From an uncultured Collinsella sp. (GTDB lineage: Bacteria; Actinomycetota; Coriobacteriia; Coriobacteriales; Coriobacteriaceae), in contig CAUBWQ010000003.1 in NCBI GenBank assembly GCA_958439775.1, positions 1 to 18,507 of the forward strand: 18,507 nt of DNA, written 5' to 3'. How positions within the stretch are numbered: the first letter of the stretch is position 1; the number at the start of each line of letters is the position of its first letter. The notes beneath the pieces are model-generated. The model had not been told where the DNA came from. It was given only the letters and a program-made list of their open reading frames with translations, and did not search any database. Shown one piece after another: positions 7,449 to 13,868 of this stretch. The translations under genes were made by a program, and so were the position numbers.

Positions 7449-8267
7449 TCACTCCTTGATGAGGTAGTCGTCAGCCTCGGGCTTTCCGGTGGCGCGTCCC
7501 ACGGCGACATAGCGGACGTTTCCGCTATAACCGGTATATCGGCCCCAGATGTATCCGTCTGCGGACTTGTACCAGTCGTCAAGGACGACGGTCTGGCCGA
7601 GTCCGTAGGAGGCCACGACGGAGCCGGAAAGCGACGGGGCGGTGCGCACATTCAACTTGGACACGGTGCAGCGGTAGCGGCCACCGAAGTTCTCGGTCTT
7701 AGTCGCCTGCTGGGTCGGTTGCTTCGCGGGTGCCTGCTGAACGGGTGCGGAATTCGATGCCTTGATTCCGAAACTCTCGAGGTAGATTCGGGCCAGGTCG
7801 TCGAGGTGTTCATTGAACTTCTGCAAATCGCCTCCGTTGTCGATGAAGCCGTTCTCGCACAGGCGGTAGTTGATGCCGCGCGCCGCGGCTCGGTTTACGT
7901 TGGCAAGCTCGGAATGGCGCACGATCTTCTCGGCGCGGCCGGGCATGAGCGTCGACAGCTTGTCGGCCAGGGCCTTGTCGTAATCGTCTGGCTCGAAGCC
8001 GGACTTGATGATGACGTGGGCACCGTGTGCTGTCGCGATTCCGCTGGCGTCCATGTGCAGCTCCACCACCGGAGCGTCGGTGTTCAGGCGGTTGATGCCG
8101 CCGTCGGCGTACCAGTTGCGGGACATGTCGCCTAGCTCGACCTCGGAACCGCCGAGTTCCTTGATGCGCTTGCCGAGGGTTCGGACTCGCTCGGCCTCGG
8201 TATAGCCGCCGGCGCAGCAGCCGGGGTCGCCGGCTCCGTGACCGCAGATGACAAACAGCTTTGCCAT
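7449..8267 (-). CDS. Endolysin: N-acetylmuramoyl-L-alanine amidase with SH3 domain
   Basis: This 272-aa enzyme would cut the bond between N-acetylmuramate and L-alanine in peptidoglycan at the end of infection. The N-terminal domain (about 3-170) has the zinc-amidase (Amidase_3) layout: H10 in CGHGAGDPG, a Glu in YTEAERV (E24 or E26), H71 in VELHMDA and the catalytic-type Glu E138 in CENGFIDN. A Gln/Ala/Pro linker (about 173-195) leads to a bacterial SH3 domain (about 197-262, SKLNVRTAPSLSGSVV), which usually binds the cell wall. There is no signal peptide, as expected for a holin-dependent lysin. The ATG at 8267 lies one base past the holin stop. Confidence 0.9.
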   Translation of the reverse strand: MAKLFVICGHGAGDPGCCAGGYTEAERVRTLGKRIKELGGSEVELGDMSRNWYADGGINRLNTDAPVVELHMDASGIATAHGAHVIIKSGFEPDDYDKALADKLSTLMPGRAEKIVRHSELANVNRAAARGINYRLCENGFIDNGGDLQKFNEHLDDLARIYLESFGIKASNSAPVQQAPAKQPTQQATKTENFGGRYRCTVSKLNVRTAPSLSGSVVASYGLGQTVVLDDWYKSADGYIWGRYTGYSGNVRYVAVGRATGKPEADDYLIKE

Positions 8268-8268
8268 A

Positions 8269-8634
8269 CTACTCGCCGGTCCCGTCATGGTCGAAGATGC
8301 GCATGAGCGGGGTGTCGCGAAGCTCGGGGTATGCGGCGCACACGTTCTCGAGGATGGAGGCGACCTCCATGATGATGATGTAGACGCACACAATGGTCAC
8401 GGAGACGCCGCTGAAGCCGAGGCCGGCGATGTGAGCGCCGGCAAGCTCGATCATCACTGCGACCGCGATGAGGCAGCAGAGCAGAATCTTGTGGCCGAGG
8501 CCGACGCGCATCTTGGCGCTCGAGACGTTGCCGTTGATGACAGCGCCGATGAAGCCGGTCAGGATGTCCATGACCATGAAGCCGCACGCGATGACGATTG
8601 CCCACTCCTGCGGCTCGGTGAGCTGGTATTCCAT
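8269..8634 (-). CDS. Phage holin
   Basis: This 121-aa protein has three hydrophobic segments (about 12-34, 48-66, 72-95). The stretch VMDILTGFIGAVINGNVSS followed by a conserved K-x-G-L-x-x-K region is characteristic of the Phage_holin_4 / toxin-secretion holin family. Holins form membrane pores that release or activate the endolysin. The start at 8634 is set by GGAGAGA upstream; an in-frame ATG at 8664 would start inside the terminator and lacks a ribosome site. It is followed at once by the endolysin gene. Confidence 0.88.
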   Translation of the reverse strand: MEYQLTEPQEWAIVIACGFMVMDILTGFIGAVINGNVSSAKMRVGLGHKILLCCLIAVAVMIELAGAHIAGLGFSGVSVTIVCVYIIIMEVASILENVCAAYPELRDTPLMRIFDHDGTGE

Positions 8635-8649
8635 TGTCTCTCCTAGATG

Positions 8650-8674
8650 AAAAAGGCCCCGCACATGCGGGGCC
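8650..8674 (-). terminator. Intrinsic terminator between the tail/DGR genes and the lysis genes
   Basis: On the minus strand, 9-base arms (8666-8674 with 8655-8663) around a 2-base centre (functionally an 8-bp stem with a 4-base loop) are followed by TTTTT (complement of 8650-8654). It lies 5 bases past the XkdX-like stop and just ahead of the holin ribosome site. Confidence 0.85.
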
Positions 8675-8678
8675 GTAG

Positions 8679-8828
8679 CTACTCGGTGTCAGGCTCGCCC
8701 TTTGCGGCGAGAATCTCGGCAAGCTCCTCGTCGGTGATCTTGCCATTCCCATGCACGTTCTCGACCATGGTCTTGGTCCACTTGTCGTTGACGTACCAGG
8801 TCTTAATCCTCGATGCCAGCGTGCTCAT
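8679..8828 (-). CDS. XkdX-like small phage protein
   Basis: A 49-aa frame starts at the ATG at 8828 and is preceded by AGGAGGTGAT, a near-perfect ribosome site. The sequence has the XkdX pattern: a short helix with Trp/Tyr (RIKTWYVNDKW), a Val-rich turn (VENVHGNG) and the ending KITDEELAEILAAK. XkdX proteins are small products usually encoded just after tail fibre genes in Gram-positive phages; their role is unknown. Here the DGR cassette lies between the tail-tip gene and this gene. It overlaps the upstream 58-aa gene by 26 bases. Confidence 0.78.
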   Translation of the reverse strand: MSTLASRIKTWYVNDKWTKTMVENVHGNGKITDEELAEILAAKGEPDTE

Positions 8829-8979
8829 ATCCAATCACCTCCTCGTTCTCGGGGAGGTCGACGTCGCACATGCACGCGAGGTACGTGATGTTGGCGTCGT
8901 ACGTGTCGAGCGCGGCGACGATGTTCTCCTCCCTGCGGCTACCCTCGATGTCTCCATTAGTTCGCTTGATTACGACCAT
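8803..8979 (-). CDS. 58-aa phage protein of unknown function
   Basis: This short frame starts at an ATG at 8979 behind GGGAGAT and ends at a TAA at 8803-8805. It overlaps the RT gene by 23 bases and the XkdX-like gene by 26 bases. The protein begins MVVIKRTNGDIEG, has a polar middle (REENIVAALDTYDANITYLAC) with two Cys and an acidic end. Good ribosome sites on both sides and compact packing support it as a real gene. I do not recognise a family. Its position between RT and XkdX suggests a small tail accessory product that keeps its place despite the DGR. Confidence 0.65.
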   Translation of the reverse strand: MVVIKRTNGDIEGSRREENIVAALDTYDANITYLACMCDVDLPENEEVIGYEHAGIED

Positions 8980-9994
8980 CGGTATCTCCCTTCCAGAGGT
9001 CCCTGTAGTAGCGCCTCATGCGCCGTATCAACTTGAACGAGTCGCCCTTCTTGACGTGGGCGACCCAGCCCTCGAAGCTCGCGTCGGCGTCCTCCTTTGA
9101 GATGACGCCGCGCTTCGCGAGCCTGACGACGCCCTTGAGGTGCCGCCTCTCCTGCTTGACCTTCGCAGACAGGACGTTCATGAAGACGCGCCCGGTCGGC
9201 GACAGCTTGAAGTGGAAGCCGAGGAAATCTATGCCGCGAGATAGCGGCCTTATGTGGGTCTTCTTCCTGTTGAGAGCGAAGCCGAGCTTGGCGTACTCAT
9301 CTGTCAGGACGTCGAGCGCCCGCTCAAGCTCCTCGCGGCTGTCGCTTATGAGGATGGAGTCGTCCATGTACCTTATGTAGTGACGGACCCTGAGCCGCTC
9401 CTTGACCATGTGGTCTATCGGGCTTAGGACCGACACTCCGGCTATCTGTACGAGCTGCGAGCCTGGGTTGACCCCGACGTCGCCCGTGTACTGGTTCTCG
9501 AGAATCGAGGCCACGATGCCAACGTACCTCGCATCGAGATGGCGCTCGAACGGTGCGAGCGCCGTCGCGTGCGGCATGTTCGGGTAGTAGCCGGCCACAT
9601 CGAGCGTCAGCACCCACCCGTCTTCACCGTGCTTCGCGTAGTGCTCGCGCATGAACCGCTTGAGCCTGTTCCGCGCGAAGTCCGTGCCCTTGCCGGTCTG
9701 GCACGATGCGTTGTCGTATATCCAGTCCCGGCTCATTGCCGGGTAGAGGACGAAGTCGTTGAGCGACCTCTGGAAGACCCTGTCCCTGAACGGGATTGCG
9801 ACGATGTCGCGCTGCTTGGGGTAGTAGATGGGGAAGCGCCTCACCGGGCGCTGGACGTATGTGCCGTCCGCAAGCTCGTCTGCGAGTCTCGCCACCTCGG
9901 TCGGCGCGTTGAGCACGAAGCTCGCCACGCTGCCCTTCCACATCACTCCCCTGCGGCATCGCTCCATTGCCTCCCAGAGGCACTCGAACGACAT
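8957..9994 (-). CDS. DGR reverse transcriptase
   Basis: This 345-aa enzyme would copy the template-repeat RNA into adenine-mutated cDNA for retrohoming into the target gene. Reverse-transcriptase motifs are visible: LDVAGYYPNM (catalytic D132), GSQLVQ (178-183) where retroviral and group II enzymes have QGxxxSP, RYMDDSILIS with the YMDD box (209-212), and RGIDFLGFHF (near 253-262). The altered motif around GSQ is typical of DGR enzymes. No maturase or endonuclease domain is present. I prefer the ATG at 9994 because the family domain begins here (SFECLWEAM), although its ribosome site is poor. An in-frame ATG at 10135, just past the TR, would give 392 aa with a Pro/Gly/Arg-rich leader. Neighbours Avd and TR confirm the DGR class. 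Confidence 0.93.
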   Translation of the reverse strand: MSFECLWEAMERCRRGVMWKGSVASFVLNAPTEVARLADELADGTYVQRPVRRFPIYYPKQRDIVAIPFRDRVFQRSLNDFVLYPAMSRDWIYDNASCQTGKGTDFARNRLKRFMREHYAKHGEDGWVLTLDVAGYYPNMPHATALAPFERHLDARYVGIVASILENQYTGDVGVNPGSQLVQIAGVSVLSPIDHMVKERLRVRHYIRYMDDSILISDSREELERALDVLTDEYAKLGFALNRKKTHIRPLSRGIDFLGFHFKLSPTGRVFMNVLSAKVKQERRHLKGVVRLAKRGVISKEDADASFEGWVAHVKKGDSFKLIRRMRRYYRDLWKGDTDGRNQAN

Positions 9995-10150
9995 GGGGTC
10001 GACGGCGCTTGCAGGCCCAGCACATCCATCGGAGGTGGGGCCGTCGCCGCCGCGGTGTTCGGCCCTCTCGGGCACTGGACCGGGACTCCTTGCGCCGGGG
10101 TCTGCGGCGGACGGCGCTATGCGTCGCCTCTCCATGCCGCCGTGCCCGTT
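9995..10150 (-). ncRNA. Spacer between TR and RT, probable part of the DGR template RNA
   Basis: This 156-base GC-rich stretch has the position and size of the spacer that, in the Bordetella phage BPP-1 DGR, is part of the TR RNA and primes cDNA synthesis. It is open in the RT frame but encodes only a low-complexity Pro/Gly/Arg-rich peptide unlike RT family N-termini. An RNA role is inferred from the BPP-1 model; I have not shown a fold. Confidence 0.5.
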
Positions 10151-10276
10151 GCAAGCGGGGGCCGCGCGATTGCCGTTGTACGCGTTGTTGTTGTTCACGT
10201 TGCCATCGGCGTTCACGATGAACGGGTTGTACGCGTTGTCGCGGTTCGCGGACCGCATCCAGGAGTTCTGGGCAGT
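10151..10276 (-). repeat. DGR template repeat (TR)
   Basis: A 126-base non-variable donor copy of the target's 3' end lies between avd and the RT gene. It aligns without gaps to 10779-10904 at an offset of 628. Of 16 mismatches, 15 are at adenines of the minus strand (out of about 32 adenines); the other is a T/G difference near its 5' end. The final 26 bases are identical and GC-rich, as expected for an initiation-of-homing region. It is rich in AAC codons (11), which under adenine mutation give varied residues but never a stop. Confidence 0.95.
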
Positions 10277-10298
10277 ATCAGCCCCGGTCCAAGAATCT

Positions 10299-10709
10299 CT
10301 AATGCCCAGCACGGAAGCGTCGGGCATCTGATTCACTCCATGCGGAGGTCATCGACCTCACGGAACTCACGAGTCCGGACCAATGGTGGACCCGCTTGCC
10401 GCGGAGGTGGAACGTCTTCTTCGCGACGCCGATGAGAAAGATCAGCTCGTTGCACTTGACCTTGGCCTTGCGCTGGAGGCTCCTCCTCTCGGCGAGGTCG
10501 TCATCGTCGACGACCTTGATGTTGTTCGCGCTCCAGAGGTACTGGCCGATTGCCACGCTGGCGTCCACGATGCGGGCCGTCAGCATGGCGAACTCGGGCT
10601 TGAAGGTCCTCTCGTTGGCCGTAATCTCGACCGTGTAGGAGCAAAGTTCATTTGCCTTCGCGAACACTTCCATCCTGCTCTTACCGCGCCTGCTGGCGGG
10701 TACGGTCAT
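10299..10709 (-). CDS. avd: DGR accessory variability determinant (Avd-like)
   Basis: This 136-aa protein sits between the target gene and the TR, the avd position in BPP-1-type DGRs. It looks all-helical and basic, with four probable helices: around MEVFAKANELCSYTVEI, PEFAMLTARIVDASVAIGQY, LAERRSLQRKAKVKCNELIF and WSGLVSSVRSMTSAW. That agrees with the four-helix-bundle Avd fold, a positively charged pentamer that binds RT and the TR RNA. The start at 10709 has AGGAGG seven bases upstream. The stop is 22 bases before the TR begins, so the TR RNA probably includes its 3' end. The family call rests on context, size and helical character rather than an alignment. Confidence 0.87.
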   Translation of the reverse strand: MTVPASRRGKSRMEVFAKANELCSYTVEITANERTFKPEFAMLTARIVDASVAIGQYLWSANNIKVVDDDDLAERRSLQRKAKVKCNELIFLIGVAKKTFHLRGKRVHHWSGLVSSVRSMTSAWSESDARRFRAGH

Positions 10710-10733
10710 GAATGGCCTCCTTTTGTTGTAGCG

Positions 10734-10757
10734 GCCGGGGCGAGGTGTCGCCCCGGC
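10734..10757. promoter_or_regulatory. Candidate DGR homing hairpin downstream of the VR
   Basis: GCCGGGGCGA (10734-10743) pairs perfectly with TCGCCCCGGC (10748-10757) around a 4-base loop (GGTG on +, CACC on the coding strand). It starts 21 bases past the end of the VR. Known phage DGRs carry a short stem with a 4-base loop just downstream of the VR that helps target recognition. No T-tract follows on either strand, so it is not a normal terminator. Confidence 0.75.
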
Positions 10758-10766
10758 GATTGACGA

Positions 10767-12011
10767 TTAGCAGATGACGCAAGCGGGGGCCGCGCGATTG
10801 CCGTAGTACGCGCCGCTGCCGTACACGGAGCCATCGGCGTTCACGAGGAACGGGGTGCACGCGGTGGCGCGGTTCGCGGACCGCATCCAGGCGTACTGGG
10901 CAGTCGTCTTGGCATTGAGCGCGTACTGGATGTACGCAGGCTCCTTCTGCCACAGCGGGGCCTTGGACGTGCCACCGCGGGCGAGCTTCCAGTACTCCCA
11001 CGGGTCGCCCTCGACGCCGTTGACGGAGGACTCGTTGCAGTTGATCCAGTGCTGCTCGAGGCTCGGCAGGAAGAACTTGTCGAAGGTCTTGGAGAGCGTC
11101 GGCGCATCCGAGGTGCCGCCATAGGTGATGTAGTTGCGGGCGGTCACGACCTCAATCTCGCCGACTGCCGCGACGAAGTCGTCGGGCAGCATCGACATGA
11201 AGCCGGCCCTGGAGTCGTACGGTCCGTAGCACACGGACGCGGACGGGATGTGGTCGTAGTCGTGCTTGGGCTTGAACCAGTTGGCGTCGTGGCTGTTGAG
11301 CCACTGACGGAGGTTCGAGTGCTCCCAGTCGCCGTTGCCGTAGGCGGCGCACTGGATGGACCAGAGGTCGCCGCTCTTGGGCTTGTCGAGCGTGCCGAGG
11401 CTCGTGCCGGCGCTGCCCTCGGCAACGGCGAGCGTCGCCTTGGGAGTGGCCGCGGAGGCGCTGTCGAACACGTAGACCTTCCAGTCGGTCACCTTGCTGT
11501 CCCATGCGCCATAGAAGCCGAGGAGCTGGTTGCCCTTTACGAGCGGGTCGGCGAGGGTGAACTGGTAGGTCTTCCCCTTGACCATCGTGCCCTGGCTGTA
11601 TCCGAGCGTCACGTTGTAGATGCCGGCGGGAAGGCCGGACTCACCTGCCACGTAGAACGCCTCTCGGGCGTCGAAGCTGGTGGCGAAGGGCAGCGTGTAG
11701 TGCTGCTGTAGGAACATGCCCGGGACGATGTCGCCGACTTTGTTGCGGACGTTGGCGAAGCCCGTGACGTCCCACGGGTCGTCGTACACGTTGGAGCCGT
11801 CGGTCAGCTTGACGACGAGCTGGTCGCCAACGGAGAAGGCCTTGTCTGCCTGACCGGACTTGGCGATGTGCTTCACCTCGTCCCAGCTGACCTCGGTCGA
11901 GACGGCGTTGTTGCGCACCATCTGTGCGAGCAGGCCGTTCTGCACGTTGAGCGATGCGAGGATCGCGTTGCCCGTGGTGTCGAGAACGAGCCTGTTGTCT
12001 GCGTCTGCCAT
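10767..12011 (-). CDS. DGR target: variable phage tail-tip / receptor-binding protein
   Basis: This 414-aa protein is probably the host-recognition element of the tail. Its N-terminal part (about 1-60, LVLDTTGNAILASLNVQNG) probably attaches to the tail; a beta-rich middle follows. From about residue 225, WSIQCAAYGNGDWEHSNLR with QWLN, later MLPDDFVAAVGEI and WMRSANR, resembles the DUF6273 / C-type-lectin-like fold seen in other DGR targets. The VR covers residues 370-411. Twelve residues differ from the TR by adenine change (373, 382, 383, 385, 386, 389, 395, 397-400, 403), while WMRSANR and GNRAAPAC stay constant as scaffold. Start at 12011 chosen for AAGGAGT upstream; the longer frame to 12215 overlaps the upstream gene. 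The fold name is tentative. Confidence 0.92.
   Translation of the reverse strand: MADADNRLVLDTTGNAILASLNVQNGLLAQMVRNNAVSTEVSWDEVKHIAKSGQADKAFSVGDQLVVKLTDGSNVYDDPWDVTGFANVRNKVGDIVPGMFLQQHYTLPFATSFDAREAFYVAGESGLPAGIYNVTLGYSQGTMVKGKTYQFTLADPLVKGNQLLGFYGAWDSKVTDWKVYVFDSASAATPKATLAVAEGSAGTSLGTLDKPKSGDLWSIQCAAYGNGDWEHSNLRQWLNSHDANWFKPKHDYDHIPSASVCYGPYDSRAGFMSMLPDDFVAAVGEIEVVTARNYITYGGTSDAPTLSKTFDKFFLPSLEQHWINCNESSVNGVEGDPWEYWKLARGGTSKAPLWQKEPAYIQYALNAKTTAQYAWMRSANRATACTPFLVNADGSVYGSGAYYGNRAAPACVIC
10779..10904 (-). repeat. DGR variable repeat (VR) in the target gene
   Basis: This 126-base segment encodes exactly codons 370-411 of the target, ending three codons before the stop. Relative to the TR at 10151-10276 it carries 15 substitutions at TR adenine positions, spread over 12 codons, and one non-adenine change (Ser to Ala at 374). 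The last 26 bases on the coding strand are identical to the TR and serve as the presumed initiation-of-homing site. Confidence 0.95.
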
Positions 12012-12015
12012 TGGA

Positions 12016-12477
12016 CTACTCCTTTGCTTTCTGACAGATAAAACCCTCGGCATCCAGGTAGATTCCGAGGGGGAACAATGCGGCCAGCTTGGCGGCGGTT
12101 TCGTCGCACGCTTCCTTAGAGGCGTTGGCGTCCTCTGCCGCTTTGGCCGCCTTTGTGGTCGCGGCCACAGTCGCGGCTTTTGCCTTGTTCGCGTTATCGG
12201 TCGCTGTCTTTGCATTGCCGGTCGCCTCGTCCGCGAGCTGCTTCGCCTGCTTGGCGTCGCTCGTGGCCGTCTCGCAGGCGCTCACCGCGGCGGTAGCGCT
12301 TGCGTTTGCGGCGTTCGCGCCGCTTGCAGCCGTGTTGGCTAGATCTGCGGCTTTATTCGCGGCGTCGGCGGCCTCCATCGAGATCGTCGACTCGATGCGG
12401 TAGATGGTTCCGTCGGTCGTCTTGATGCGGTCGACGTTGCCGTTCTCGTTCGTGAGGAACTGGGCCATTTCAGCCAT
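12016..12477 (-). CDS. Ala-rich coiled-coil tail protein
   Basis: This 153-aa protein has a short N-terminal domain (FLTNENGNVDRIKTTDGTIY), a long Ala/Lys/Asp heptad-like stretch (about 35-130) that should form a coiled coil, and a conserved-looking end, GIYLDAEGFICQKAKE. The start at 12477 has AAGGAGTG upstream. It ends 4 bases before the target gene and is likely co-translated with it. A coiled-coil rod next to the receptor-binding gene suggests a trimeric fibre shaft or collar that carries or positions the variable protein. The function is inferred from position and composition. Confidence 0.75.
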   Translation of the reverse strand: MAEMAQFLTNENGNVDRIKTTDGTIYRIESTISMEAADAANKAADLANTAASGANAANASATAAVSACETATSDAKQAKQLADEATGNAKTATDNANKAKAATVAATTKAAKAAEDANASKEACDETAAKLAALFPLGIYLDAEGFICQKAKE

Positions 12478-12495
12478 GTCGTGCCACTCCTTTCA

Positions 12496-12768
12496 TTACC
12501 TGGCGATGACGCCGGTCACCGTGGCCAGGTGCCCGACGATGTCGACAATCACGCGGTCGCCCTTTGCCATCCCCTTGCACGAGACAGTCATCGACACGCC
12601 AGCGTGCGGGCTGTCCGAGGCCGTCTCGCCGTCGTAGCGGATTGAGCACTTCGGGTAGGCAACCGCGGTCACGGTCGCGTACCTACGGGTCACATATGGC
12701 GTCTCGGAGCTTTTGCGCAGCATTGAGGCAAGCTCGCGTGCAGCATCCTCGACGCTTCGTACAGTCAC
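12496..12768 (-). CDS. 90-aa phage tail-region protein, unknown function
   Basis: The frame starts at a GTG (12768) that overlaps the stop of the upstream hub-like gene (GTGA, 4 bases) and uses AGGAGGT as ribosome site. The product has an N-terminal helix (SVEDAARELASMLRK) followed by beta-rich sequence ending KGDRVIVDIVGHLATVTGVIAR, resembling a small OB-like barrel. No family is recognised with confidence. Coupling to the hub gene suggests a small baseplate or tail-tip component. Confidence 0.75.
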   Translation of the reverse strand: MTVRSVEDAARELASMLRKSSETPYVTRRYATVTAVAYPKCSIRYDGETASDSPHAGVSMTVSCKGMAKGDRVIVDIVGHLATVTGVIAR

Positions 12769-13868
12769 CTCTCGTACCTCCTAAGCTCCACGTCCATGAG
12801 GACTCCCGGCTCGCCGGTAGGACTCATGGTCCTGATTGAGAAAAGGCCGCTGATGTCGGCGCTCGGGTACTCGATTCGCGCCGTCTCCCCGTATCGGATG
12901 GGGCACCAGACGGTCGATAGCGTGATGCGGTGGATGACGCTCTGCTCGGTGCCGAGAAGCTCCTTGGCCTTGTCATCGACGAGCTTCTGAATCTGCTCGT
13001 CTGTCGACTCATCGGGCACGTCCGAGAGCGACTCCGTGCGGCAGATGGTCCTGCCCTGGTTCAACGTTGAGAACTCGCTGTCCGGGTCGTCGTCTCGGGC
13101 GATTCCGACGAACGACTTCTCCTGGGTGGAGTAGGTGACGCGCACGACGTTCGCGACGCCGTGCGTATCGCGCTCCTCCGTTACCTCGCTGAGGAATCGG
13201 GCGTTAGCGCCCTCGATGAACTCCCAGACCGGTGCGCTCTTGGACGGCTCGTGATACTTAGTCAGGTGGACGACGCCGTAGCCGTCGGTCCATGCGGAGC
13301 GGAACCCCGCATACTTGAGCAGGTCGTTCACGGCGTCGAGGATTGAGTCGTCACCATCGCCTCCGACGCCGTACGTCCTCTCGGCCCCCAGCCTGTAGTC
13401 GGTCTGCTCGAAGACGCACTCGAGTCCCTGGCCGCGGATGAAGCCGGCGGCCACCTCGACTGGGTCTGCGCCGGCGGGTACGGTGACCGGCATCATGAAC
13501 TGCGAATCTGCAAGCTCCTGGAGGCGGCCGTACATCTGGAGCGTTCCCCTCGACGCGCTGCCGTTCGCAGTGCGCTCGGGCGTGCTCACGATGTACGTGC
13601 CGAGCGTCGACGTCGCGGTCGAGCCGTCGTGGAACTCTGCGTCGAGATGGACGCGCAGCAGGTCGGAGCCGATGCTGAACCGGCCTGCATAGTCGACCGT
13701 GCCGGACTCCTTGATGGACGTGTCGTCGTTCCATGAAAGCTGGAGCGTACGCGGCTTGATGCCGCGCAGTAGGCGCAGATCGGCACCGGTGCTGCGCGAT
13801 ACGACCATGAACCTGAACCTCGACTTGAAGCCCTTCGAGAGCCATCGCTCGGTATCAGACGTCGCCAT
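12765..13868 (-). CDS. Phage tail hub / baseplate-like protein
   Basis: This 367-aa protein occupies the slot after the distal tail protein, where siphoviruses encode the tail hub (gp27/Tal-type) protein. Visible features are an N-terminal beta-rich part (about 20-130, with TLQLSWNDDTSIKESGTVDY), a middle domain with DDSILDAVNDLLKYAGFRSAWTD (roughly 190-215), typical of hub-protein inserts, and a C-terminal part ending WCPIRYGETARIEYPS and VLMDVELRRYER. The ATG at 13868 lies inside the upstream gene (14-base overlap) behind GGGAGGAG. No peptidase motif is visible. The role is inferred from position and the general hub pattern, not from a close family match. Confidence 0.7.
   Translation of the reverse strand: MATSDTERWLSKGFKSRFRFMVVSRSTGADLRLLRGIKPRTLQLSWNDDTSIKESGTVDYAGRFSIGSDLLRVHLDAEFHDGSTATSTLGTYIVSTPERTANGSASRGTLQMYGRLQELADSQFMMPVTVPAGADPVEVAAGFIRGQGLECVFEQTDYRLGAERTYGVGGDGDDSILDAVNDLLKYAGFRSAWTDGYGVVHLTKYHEPSKSAPVWEFIEGANARFLSEVTEERDTHGVANVVRVTYSTQEKSFVGIARDDDPDSEFSTLNQGRTICRTESLSDVPDESTDEQIQKLVDDKAKELLGTEQSVIHRITLSTVWCPIRYGETARIEYPSADISGLFSIRTMSPTGEPGVLMDVELRRYER

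Noticed and set aside
8957..9994. RT as a group II intron, retron or abortive-infection enzyme
   Set aside because: No intron RNA ends, maturase or endonuclease domain, or msr/msd; TR/VR pair and Avd define a DGR.
9539..10435. 298-codon + strand open frame opposite the RT and TR
   Set aside because: Runs antisense across RT, TR and avd and ignores the TR/VR logic; no motif or ribosome site.
10734..10757. Reading the hairpin after the target gene as an ordinary terminator
   Set aside because: No T-tract on either strand, and its place just past the VR fits a DGR homing structure better.
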